Shown one piece after another: positions 55,545-64,000 of a DNA stretch of 64,000 nucleotides. Origin of the DNA: Hyposmocoma kahamanoa (Eukaryota; Arthropoda; Insecta; Lepidoptera; Cosmopterigidae); contig NW_020653945.1 in NCBI RefSeq assembly GCF_003589595.1, positions 9,943,027 through 10,007,026 on the forward strand, given 5' to 3'. Below the pieces are notes generated by a model. It did not search any database. It had not been told where the DNA came from and was given only the letters and a program-made list of their open reading frames with translations. The position numbers were made by a program, and so were the translations under genes. Every line of letters starts with the position of its first letter. Within the stretch, counting starts at the first letter, position 1.

Positions 55545-56765
55545 ATCGTTATTTTTTATAATGAAACGAAGATACAAATATACATACACACATACATAAC
55601 CTTTATTACCTAAAAGACAACAATTATTGTATTGGAACAATTGTGTTAGAGATTTATATTTATTTAAAGAATAAGTGCCCTCTGCCTTTCTTTACAACGC
55701 GCTTATAGGGTATCATATAATAAGGACCTAGAATTATGTTATTTAAGATCTTGCGTCTGGATCATAGCTAGTAGAAAGCACTGGTCCTATCCCTATGTGC
55801 GTGAAATATAGGCATGAGTGTATGTAGAATTGTTATTTTAGTAAACTTATTTTACCAGAAAATATTTCCATTTACTACTCACTTCACACTACCTTTGCGC
55901 TGATAGCCTCAATACTTAGAATAAGTAAAACATGATAAAGCGTTTTTTAGTTGACTGTACATGTACTGACTGTCGTATGTGCACAAAAACACAAACTTTC
56001 CTTATATACTTTGAGCGTTTGCTTAAAAAAGATTATACCATTACTAAAGCGAGAAAGCCTGTGTAATCTCCCAGCTGTTACATTTGATATTCTGCCTACT
56101 GTACTAATGACCAAACCAGATGTAGTCGTGAGCTCAGTTACGAAATGTTGCCGTAACGATTGCTTATAAAAAGACCACAGGCAAAAAATAAGAATGATAG
56201 GAATTTTAGGCTGTTTACGCAATAAGTTAATGTTTTTTTTACAAAAACCATCGTTAGAAGTCGTTTAACGTTACTGAGCACAGAAAGACGGGGCGGATAG
56301 AGTTTTTAATTGCATTTGGTATTGTATGTATTTTATGAATGACATATGAAAAATATTTGTATATATACATTACTCTAAGCAACTCTAGGTATTTTTACGT
56401 ACGCTTACGGTAAAAATTTTAAATATTACATACCGAATTGTCACTATCGACTAGGTATGGTCTTATTTTAAAAACGAAAACCTAAACATTTTATGAAATA
56501 ATTACCCAAAATATGATATAATACAACTAAATTAGAACTACCATAATCATAAATTTCAATGTAGAGTTTTCAACATAGAACCTGTATTCAGTCGATTCCC
56601 TTTATGCCAGTTTTTTTATTATTATAATTATACTTGTGTATTAAAAACGGTTTTCAAAATACTCGGAAACCATGCACGTGGAATATTGAAATAATACTTG
56701 TAATGAACAAAAGTAAAAAAAAATACTTACCAATAACTTATGCGACAATCCAATCAGACAGAATA
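55545..56765. other. Intergenic, nothing recognised
   Basis: Frames on both strands near 55950-56222 overlap each other and show no domain. Confidence 0.4.
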
Positions 56766-56769
56766 ATAA

Positions 56770-56979
56770 ATCACAACAAAAACACAGAGGCAAATTCAGC
56801 AAACACCACGGGATGGGGTTCCAAAACAATATAATAAAATAAAATCACCAGGGTCAAACAGAATCGCACAATTCAAACAAAATACAGACGGCGCTACCAC
56901 AGGTCCACTCGTGTCCAGGTTTCGTGAATGGAACTCGGTGCTGCTCAACGCTTACAGACGTTTCATAATCAATGCGTGA
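56770..56979 (+). other. Possible exon, weakly supported
   Basis: A frame open for 69 codons from just after a stop at 56767 to TGA at 56977-56979. The translation has a Gln/Thr-rich start and ends GPLVSRFREWNSVLLNAYRR + FIINA, which looks more protein-like than other frames here. A strong donor GTGAGT overlaps the stop (56976-56981). There is no ATG in the frame and no pyrimidine-rich acceptor before it, and no family is recognised. Confidence 0.2.
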
Positions 56980-57260
56980 GTATTGTAATATTTACGTAAT
57001 TTTTTTCAGGCCGTCAGTACACGGCGCGATGTAGTACGACTGAAACCGAGTGAACCAATCCCGGTGAACGCACGGGCCGCACTGGTTGCCCATAACGGCA
57101 AAAGGTCGTTCGTTACCCACATTCTCTTTCCGCGCAAGCCTTCCTAAGTTAGAGTGAGACGAAAAACCAACAGCATTACTAAATAACGTGACAGAAAGAG
57201 ACAGAGGAATCTCAGCCTCAAAGGAAAACCCGAATTCGAGTCTTGATGGTTCCAACATAA
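56980..57260. other. GC-rich block, unassigned
   Basis: tttttttcag (57000-57009) precedes ccgtcagtacacggcgcg..., and both strands are open over most of the block; the minus-strand frame 57258-56992 starts MLEPSRLEFGF and ends APCTDGLKKIT. An unrecognised repeat or conserved exon would both fit. Confidence 0.3.
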
Positions 57261-57261
57261 G

Positions 57262-58352
57262 ACCGTGCTTTGCCGTTGTGAATTATTTGAAAGGTATTTT
57301 GTTGCACAAGCATGTGTGTAAACGGAAATGGTAAAAACAGTTTAATTGTTCTCTCAATAGGTAACAAAGTTTTATGTATGGCATAGCAAAAAGTCTGTTA
57401 AGCGGCAGCGCTAAATGTGGGTTTCCGACAACTTGATTTTTTGTTTGCCTCTAGATAGTACCTCATAAAGCGGCGAAATCTATTAGAGTTTTTGCTCGTA
57501 ATGAAATAATAGGAAATGGTCTTGTTAAAGAAAAACATTTCAATTTATAGAACGCTTAGGACGGCTCTACATTCTGAAAGGGTGTAATTAAAATCGCCTG
57601 ACTTTGCCAATTTAAATTCACAAGTTCGTACCTTCATTTTAACAAGTATACTTATTTGATAGAGAGGAATTAAACTTGGAAAATTTTAGAACGTTCTCAT
57701 TAATGAAATATGACTTAATTCTTTGAATACCTCTTTAAGTGGACTCAGTGTCGGAAATCTTAAGAATTAAATTTGATTTTCCATGGTCAAGTATGACTGG
57801 ATCCACAAAAATAAGATTTCCAAGAAATTTTAATTGTACCTGCTATGCGAAACGGCTTAAGAATCCCAAAAAAACTACCTGGTCCTTATTTTCCTTGTGT
57901 TGTGGCACAGATTTTCAAATAACTGTTTTCTTGTTTCTCTTTCTCTTATACAACTTACATTGTTTATGTTGCTAACATATATATGTTAATGTTTAACGTA
58001 GTTCGCATAGATTAGTATAAAATTTCGCTTTATTTTTGACCTCTTTTATGCTCTCCTGGTCTCGAGAGCATTATAGTGTACTCTTTGATTATACTCAAAA
58101 CACTCGAACTACCAATGTCCTTCATTTATAGAGGAACGAATTCAAATTAACGTAATAAATAAATAATAAAAGTCAACCTTTGTGCACAATCTACACCTTA
58201 AACCACTCGTGTGTCAAAAGTATTGTTTAGTTGAGAACCAAATACATTTCCGTTATTTGCATTTTCATTCTAAAGCATTTATTCCTTTCTTGGAATCTTT
58301 TATCCATTAAAACAATTTTATTTAATAAAAATATTAAGGACTAACTAGTTTA
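57262..58352. other. Intergenic, nothing recognised
   Basis: The frame at 57739-57975 has no domain. Confidence 0.4.
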
Positions 58353-58353
58353 A

Positions 58354-58658
58354 CTAGAAGTAGAGCTCCATGTGAAAGAGTTAGTCCAAGGAAGCACTGC
58401 CACCTTAGCTATTTCTGCCGCCAAGCAGTAATGTGAACAGCACTACATTCCAGTTTTGAAGGGTAAGGGAACTGGTGAAATTACAGGCACGTGGCACTAA
58501 TAAACTTATGTCTCAGGGTGACAGGCGTAGTAGTAGTGTTCCTCAAATCTCTGCGAATTAAAGCATTGAGTGGCATTGAAACTTCTATGGACAGGCGTGT
58601 CGCTTACTATCAGGCACAAGGCGTGCTCGTTTCGCTACTAAGTATCATAAAAAAACGG
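58354..58658 (+). repeat. SINE-like family A, full length
   Basis: gaagtagagctccatgtgaa to ctactaagtatcataaaaaa, with every internal block present and dispersed point changes (for example gcgaattaaagcattgag). Confidence 0.92.
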
Positions 58659-58659
58659 G

Positions 58660-59265
58660 AGTTACATTAGAAGGACGCAAAAGGTGCTAAAACGCTCGCA
58701 ATTTGCATCATTGCGTGCCTAACACGAAAGTATGTGTATAAACGAAGAAATAATTGTGTTAAACACAATATTGTCTTTTATCTATTTCCAAATTGGGCGA
58801 CATTGTAAGTTTTGACGTAACAACTTCATTAGCCAACTAACAATCTCCCCAGGGCCCTTTTTATCCCTCCGAGAGTCTGTTATGTTTACATCTAAGGGCA
58901 AAAATAATGTTCCATTATCTTTTGCTAGTACCGCTGTCGAAAAATTAGATTACGATTATAGGAAATCCTTCATCTAAAGCTGACGTATGTAGGAATTCCT
59001 TTTTAAGTACCAAAGACTATTTTGTGGCTTACACGGTTCATGTCAAATATAATCATCTTCTTATCGTATCTATGGCATACACTGTAATATTTGCCATCGT
59101 GGTAAAAGGATTTGCCAATCGGTGTAAGGTAAAAATGCGGAACACTTTACGATTTTGCGTGTCATCCTTGCGTAGGGCTGCATTGCTGCCTCAATGTGGG
59201 AGTGAGAGAGGTTGCAGGTTTTATCATCATATTTTCCTTCATCGTTTAAACATCACGTAATATAA
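58660..59265. other. Intergenic, nothing recognised
   Basis: The frame at 59024-59260 carries no domain. Confidence 0.4.
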
Positions 59266-59267
59266 TA

Positions 59268-59468
59268 AAAATAATAATATAATAACGCACTCACTCACAG
59301 CCTTGCACTAGAGAAACCTTGTATCGCGGGTGCCATGGACACACACATAGACAACCACAAATTAAACCCAAACTCACAAGAGAAATAAATGTAGGCCATA
59401 CAAATATTTCTCCCGGCCTTCTAACGGAACCTCTGCGTGGCAGATCAGCGTGGTAACCGAGGTAGTTA
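59268..59468 (-). repeat. SINE B lacking part of the A box
   Basis: Minus strand: actacctcggttaccacg (ggccgaacgg deleted), gatctgccacgcagaggt, a damaged B box, then gtttgggtttaatttgtgg, ccatggcacccgcgatacaa, and gtgcgttattatattatta at the end. Confidence 0.88.
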
Positions 59469-59640
59469 GTAAAAACATTATAGAGATTGTGTAAGAAAGT
59501 CACTGGTGCAAGAGGAATGGATCCATGATTCCTATATTAACACCAAACGTTCCTTGTCCAAAGGTAAGCTATCACTGTTTACACGGCTGTGTTTCTTTTT
59601 CTCCAAACTAAACACGTCATTCCTATTTCATTAAAACAAT

Positions 59641-59934
59641 TAGTAGCAGTAGAGCTTCCTGTGAAAGAGTTCGTCCAGGGTAGTACTGCCAGTTTACCTA
59701 CTTGTGCCACCAAGCAGTAATGTCAGCATTACTGTGTTTCGGTTTTGAAGGGTAAGGGTGCTGGTGAAACTACAGGCACATGGGACTTGTCAGGGTGACG
59801 GACGCATTGGCAGTGCCCCTCAGATTTTTGCGATTTAAAGCTCTGAGTGGCACTGCAACTGTTATGGACAAGCGTGAAGGTTACTATCAAGCGCAAGACT
59901 TGTCCGTCTCGTCACTTAATGTTATTAAAAAAAA
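59641..59934 (+). repeat. SINE-like family A, near full length
   Basis: tagtagcagtagagcttcct to cgtctcgtcacttaatgtta plus an A-rich end. The acttatgtct block before cagggtgac is deleted. The plus-strand frames here are by-products. Confidence 0.92.
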
Positions 59935-60106
59935 TTACTTTCATTCTACCTTTTTCACACACAATTTTTTTTGGCTTTTCATACAATCGCTATCATCTGC
60001 ACCAGCAGTTCCATCGATATCAGGAAGAAATAAAAAAAATTCTATGACTTTCCAAACCTGACAGAACAATATAGACTTTCGTGGTTATTAAATGATTAAC
60101 ACTAGT

Positions 60107-60440
60107 TACTGGTTTCTTACCACGGTATGATTTCTCTTTATATTCCCGATGTTTCGGAACGGTTACACGCTCTATGGTCACGGATTGACTTTCTAGCTAA
60201 CGTGTGGATCACAGTTCCAGTTTCAGTCAGTGCGCTTTGTCGGAATAGTGTGAGTGTCAATGGTAGCGCTACAAGTAATCGAGATGAAGCTAGTCGTCGA
60301 CAGCGAAAGAGGGTAGACAAATATGTCTGTTCTTAAAATTGTCACCTAATGCGGGTCAGTCAACCCGTGACTAAGGAACGTGTAACCGTTCCGAAATATC
60401 GGGAAAATAAACAGAAATTTACTATGGTAAGAAATCAGTA
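60107..60440. mobile_element. 334-bp element with about 84-bp inverted repeats of family E type
   Basis: The left arm starts tactggtttcttaccacgg, includes ttcccgatgtttcggaac, ggttacacgctctatggtca. The right arm is its reverse complement with scattered changes, ending ccttagtaag-like gtaagaaatcagta. Both arms carry the gtttcgg and ggtcacgg boxes that define family E, which suggests that family E copies elsewhere are derived from ends of such elements. The centre (60195-60350) is moderately GC-rich and non-coding. Confidence 0.85.
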
Positions 60441-60464
60441 TTATTACTGATAATCATTTATAAA

Positions 60465-60600
60465 ATCCGGATGCAACCGGATTGAAGGAATTTTTTCTTA
60501 GTGTTCGATCTTTGTATGAATAAGTGTTACAAACTAGTGGAATAATTTCACAAAAATAATTGAATATCACGATTGTCAAACATCGTGACATTCAATCATC
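60465..60600 (+). repeat. SINE D, 5'-truncated, hairpin end
   Basis: accggattgaaggaatttttt, cttagtgttcgatctttgta, tacaaactagtggaataatt, then attgaatatcacgat (60559-60573) and atcgtgacattcaat (60582-60596) pair with one difference. Other copies show a weaker form of the same inverted tail. Confidence 0.82.
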
Positions 60601-60604
60601 GGGG

Positions 60605-61405
60605 ACATAACCAAAATCATTTATTTACTTTGTTCGAAAACTACTCGTATTCCTCCAAATGACTTCGGTGACAATCCCGAATTCGAAACCTCACATTAGA
60701 GTTGGGCAATCAAATATTATATTATCGAAATCGATAGTCAAGATATGGCATTATAATAAATAACTATTGACTTTTTTTTATTTTTGGTTATGTACTCGAT
60801 GCATTCAATAAACTGAGAAAAAATACAATCATTTACTTATTATTAACTTTATGTTTTAACAATAGGAAAGCTATGTAAGTACAGAATAAATTCAACGTTT
60901 TTGCATGTTATTTATTTCATCACGTACATCGATTGTAGACCGTCATTTGAATACGTTTCAGGATTATTCAACATAGTGTTATCGGTATTTTGGAAATAAT
61001 ATTGCATTATAACAAAGATTATATTACATACTCTCGATAGAATTAAATCCCGAAATAGCCTCTGATTATTACCAAATTCTCTTTTTGTTTCAAAATGCAA
61101 ATGACATGTCGTTGCAACTTTTCATTCTAAAAGTGTTATGATATCGTGTTTCTACTATAATTATGCTACAATTATAATTTACTTAACGGTTAATTCAAGT
61201 TTCTCTAAAAATGTTACCCACCACCATAATCAACTCACAAATACAGTCCCACTGCAAAATACGGCTTTCCAGAAAACTCTAAGAAGAGAGTTTAGACCAT
61301 AGTCCACTACACTAAAGCGGGTAACAATGTTTGTGTTCGAACTATTTTGAACGTATTCAAAATTTGCAAGAACTATAATCATTTTATTTTCGTTCGAGTA
61401 CACGT
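60605..61405. other. AT-rich, nothing recognised
   Basis: No feature found before the LINE 3' end. Confidence 0.4.
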
Positions 61406-61407
61406 GG

Positions 61408-62176
61408 TATAATAATAATAATAATTGTTTATTGTCAGGCAAAAATTCCATTTTACATAATAAAATGTGGCATAATACAACAGTAATGATATTATACAAG
61501 AATAAAATATACGAGTAAAATAAAATTAAACAAAGTACAGTAAAGTAATAAGGTATGACACATACAAGTCTTCGTCTAACCTATATCCTGTTTGCGTCGC
61601 GGTGGACGGAACGCCAGTACTTAAAAATTGGACCAGACATATCTGCGGAAATAGCTCTCAGAATACCGTTATCAGAACAACGCAACCTGTCCCAAAAGGA
61701 AGCAATACGAGCCCTGACAACAGCAAAGAAGTTAAGTAATCCCTCCACGGCGAACATGTTCCATGCACTGCAGTAACGTGGTAACTTTATAAGAATGCGG
61801 AAAGCGTCATTGTATTGCACTCTTAGAGTTCTTAGGCTCGCTTTTTTGAAGACACAACTCACAATTGGCAGGTGTAAAAGCACTGGCAATAAGCCTGAAA
61901 AAGCGTTAATTTTACCTCTTTACTACAACTTCGCGCATATACTTCAGCATAACCGTGCACATCAGCATAATGTTCGCAGACTGACAGTAATTTCCTAAGT
62001 CCGTTGATCGATGGACTGAGGATCACCATGTCGTCTGCGTAGCTAAGGTTATCTACACAAACACTCGCCAGATGGCATCCTACCTTGGTGCTCCTCAACT
62101 TGCCGATCAACCCATTTATGTCAACGCAAATGGGTTGATCGGATAAAAATACTAATCTTGTAATGGTTTCTACCAT
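61408..62176 (-). pseudogene. CR1/L2-type LINE, 3' half with reverse transcriptase remnant
   Basis: The minus strand from 62176 reads through the reverse transcriptase active-site motif YADDMVILSP (preceded by LRSTKVGCHLASVCVDNLS) and continues to CEHYADVHG. About 100 codons then seem deleted, since the text resumes at KLTLFQAYCQCFYTCQL. A frame change leads into VFKKASLRTLRVQYNDAFRI, LIKLPRYCSAWNMFA and KYWRSVHRD, the tail shared by CR1-like elements. A stop near 61581 is followed by the 3' UTR ending in (ATT)n at 61425-61408, as expected of this group. The codons before YADD contain a fold-back (62103-62142). 5'-truncated and inactive. Confidence 0.85.
62103..62142. repeat. Hairpin within the LINE reverse transcriptase
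   Basis: ccgatcaacccattt and aaatgggttgatcgg, 15/15 paired around a 10-nt loop. It inserts or replaces coding sequence just N-terminal to the KSTKVGC-like motif. Confidence 0.9.
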
Positions 62177-62359
62177 CAGATATTTGTCGCGCGCTCAAAA
62201 TTACTACTTCTACTTCGGTAGCGCAGTAGCACAGCAACCCAAAGTGACTCTTGGTCTCCGACATCAGATTCCACGTACCCTCCCTGGTTTAAACGGTTGC
62301 AAAGGCTCAAAATTAGTCTACAAAATTCATAAGATGATTATATAAAGTGAAAAGTGTTA

Positions 62360-62600
62360 GGGTAAATACCATAATAACAAAATACATCATAACGCAAACA
62401 TTGAGCGCCCAGTTAGACGACGCGAAAGTTTTCGCGCGGCCACCGCGCGTAGTCCGCCCAGTTACCACACTTTCACGTACATTAGTGGCAAATTTGAATT
62501 CTATTTACTAGGCAACAATATTTCAATTCCTCGTCGAATAATACAACCGCGGTCGATCATTCAAGTTAAAACGTAAAAGCTAAATGAATAGAGCATATTT
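62360..62600 (+). other. CG-rich patch, open frame of about 72 codons
   Basis: Between a TAG near 62359 and a TAA near 62575 one frame stays open (…IERPVRRRESFRAATARSPP...). It has no ATG and sits in CG-rich DNA where stops are rare. gcgaaagttttcgc is a small hairpin and cgcccagtta is repeated 50 nt apart (62407, 62457). Confidence 0.2.
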
Positions 62601-62603
62601 TAG

Positions 62604-62744
62604 CACGTGGACGCTGCACTACGCGGTCTACGCTTGGCCGACGCGCGGCGTGAGCGCGATGAAATTCGTATCGAACAAATGCGCCCTGAATCGGACATCT
62701 CCATTCAAGATGATTCCATAACCACATATAGTGATTGTAGATAA
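62604..62744 (+). CDS. Candidate terminal exon, unidentified protein
   Basis: From a possible splice acceptor (ctaaatgaatagagcatattttag, 62580-62603, with a branch-point-like ctaaatga) a frame of 46 codons runs to TAA at 62742-62744. It is charged, basic then acidic: HVDAALRGLRLADARRERDE, then IRIEQMRPESDISIQDD and SITTYSDCR. The block is GC-rich at its start and shows third-position variation like coding DNA. It would be a hydrophilic cytoplasmic tail ending at a natural stop. Against it: the acceptor lacks a pyrimidine tract, the overlapping frame from ATG 62584 is also open for about 43 codons, and no neighbouring exon was found. I do not recognise the protein. Confidence 0.3.
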   Translation, partial: HVDAALRGLRLADARRERDEIRIEQMRPESDISIQDDSITTYSDCR

Positions 62745-63420
62745 CAATATCCTGAATCCTAACTTACATACTGAACTGAATCATAATGAGTTTTAAATAC
62801 TTATCTCTATTATGACAGTGAAATGATTAACATCACTAATCTGCTATAATTAACATCAGTAATTTGCGCAGTGCGTCATGTCAGCTAAATTAACAATGTG
62901 ATAAAATTAGCATTGTTAGAACTATAGATGCAAATCAGTAATTTATTGATTTTGCACAATTTGTTCCTAATTTTGAACTAAAATACATGTAGATATAAGA
63001 ATACCGAGAGGCATTTTCTTTTCCAAGGTAGATTACGGGGCGATTCTAATTGTCAATACGATTTACTATGGAGATACTTAAAAAAATTAGCTCACGTACT
63101 CATTTTGATCGAGTTGCATATAGACAGCAAGTAATTTGAGAGGATTCTTTTTATAGAAGTTGCTCGTATATTTGTGATTATAGTTATCTGAAATATGACA
63201 TAATGAAATGATGGTGTAGGTGATGGACTATAGTGCTGATTCTATATTATCATCCTCCTTATTTTTTTCCCATTTATTTTTATTATATTCTTTTCATTCA
63301 TATTAGGGAGCAGCGGTGCAGTGCCGGCGCTAGATCGTTGTCATGCGTTGTTTTTGCCATTAGTTTGGATCAAAGTGCTCAGTCATGGGCAGTTTTGACC
63401 GGGATTTTACCCAAAGTGCA
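62745..63420. other. Intergenic, nothing recognised
   Basis: AT-rich up to about 63300; then a GC-richer block (gagcagcggtgcagtgccgg) of unknown nature leads into the hairpin at 63422. Confidence 0.4.
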
Positions 63421-63421
63421 T

Positions 63422-63465
63422 TTTAACCCATTTCTGCCCAAAATTGTGGGCAGAAATGGGTTAAA
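63422..63465. repeat. Hairpin with 19-nt perfect arms
   Basis: tttaacccatttctgccca and tgggcagaaatgggttaaa around the 6-nt centre aaattg. Confidence 0.93.
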
Positions 63466-63694
63466 GTGTCGGCGAATACGGAATTTGATATAATTCCATA
63501 CTTATTACAAACTTCGATGTAAAAAATATTTGTAGATGAAAAAAGGGCAACTCCGTACAATACTCACTTTGCAATCCTGTGGATTCTCACTACTAAGAAT
63601 ACACACTACGATGCAGTTTTTATGAAGCTCGATTCAAGTGCACATGATCTAACTATTTTTTGTATCTATTTATCTGTTGAATTTTTATCAATTG

Positions 63695-63915
63695 AACTGC
63701 CTCCGTGGCCGAACGGTTACCATGCTAGTCTACCAGGCAGAGGTCCCGGGGACGACTCCCGGACCGGGAGGAATATTTGTAAAGCCTACATTTATTTCTC
63801 TTGCGTTTGGGTGTCATTTCTGGTGATCTATGTGTTGATGACACCTGCGACACAGGGTTTCCCTAGTGCGGGGCTATGAGTGTATGCGTTATTTTTATTA
63901 TCATTATTTATTATC
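63695..63915 (+). repeat. SINE B, tRNA-derived, near full length
   Basis: Identical head to the 47845 copy (aactgcctccgtggccgaac), B box region gggacgactcccgg (mutated), body gtttgggtgtcatttctggt (gtggttg and gtccatgg parts shortened), end gggtttccctagtgcggggc and a T/A-rich tail. Confidence 0.9.
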
Positions 63916-64000
63916 AATAGAAAGGCAAATCGAATCGTCTACATCAGAAAGCAATAAACATTTTGTGATAATATCATTCAATTTAAGCAAATTGAATGAT

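Noticed and set aside
56976..57009. Mini-intron with GTGAGT donor and tttttttcag acceptor
   Set aside because: 34 nt is below the minimum length that insect spliceosomes handle.
1..64000. Endogenous virus, LTR retrotransposon, rRNA, known microRNA or prokaryotic-type operon
   Set aside because: No gag/integrase motifs, long terminal repeats with primer-binding site, rRNA segments, remembered insect microRNA sequences or compact gene clusters were seen on either strand.

Overview
The window is AT-rich animal nuclear DNA from an insect, most likely a moth or butterfly. Evidence for that: mariner elements with TA target duplications, several tRNA-derived SINE families with visible pol III A and B boxes, decayed non-LTR retrotransposon tails, and dispersed repeats (the aaacgtcgg box family and the accgac...gtcggt family) of the kind familiar from lepidopteran genomes. 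The order is an inference; no gene fixes the species. There are two assembly gaps: 100 N at 1557-1656 inside a TA microsatellite, and 10 N at 49265-49274 inside a mariner copy.

I found no protein-coding gene I would defend. The open frames of 60-130 codons are chance or belong to transposable elements. The window is an intergenic or long-intron stretch in which repeats inserted on top of each other. Weak candidates for host sequence are GC-rich patches at 245-410 (promoter-like), 38450-38575, 56770-57260 and 62400-62745; the last contains the best candidate terminal exon.

Layout. 0-5 kb: promoter-like patch, gap, a nearly intact cecropia-type mariner (2267-3553), then AT-rich DNA. 5-16 kb: SINE families A, C, D, E, F, a decayed second mariner (10667-11958), and an inverted pair of family G. 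17.5-18.2 kb: a composite repeat (family H) holding a tandem array and a 185-bp inverted-repeat element; its relative at 49.2-49.5 kb lacks both but holds a mariner. 19.5-23.4 kb: three LINE tails and SINEs. 24-34 kb: dense family A copies, two nearly identical family E copies, another LINE tail. 37.6-38.3 kb: tRNA-like SINEs and a 27-bp minisatellite. 42.5-43.8 kb: a family A relative and a long-inverted-repeat element. 47.8-50.4 kb: SINE B, folded SINE A, SINE F, family H with the gapped mariner. 52-64 kb: LINE tails, SINEs A, B, D, G, an inverted-repeat element (60107-60440) and a LINE with a reverse transcriptase remnant (61.4-62.2 kb).

The most unusual property is a high density of near-perfect short-loop inverted duplications: about 18 hairpins with 13-23 nt arms (longer and imperfect in two cases). 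At least eight have one arm inside a recognisable SINE or LINE, so the other arm is a new inverted copy. This is the pattern expected of fold-back template switching during replication or repair, or of an amplification artefact. All calls come from reading the sequence by eye; no alignment or database search was run.
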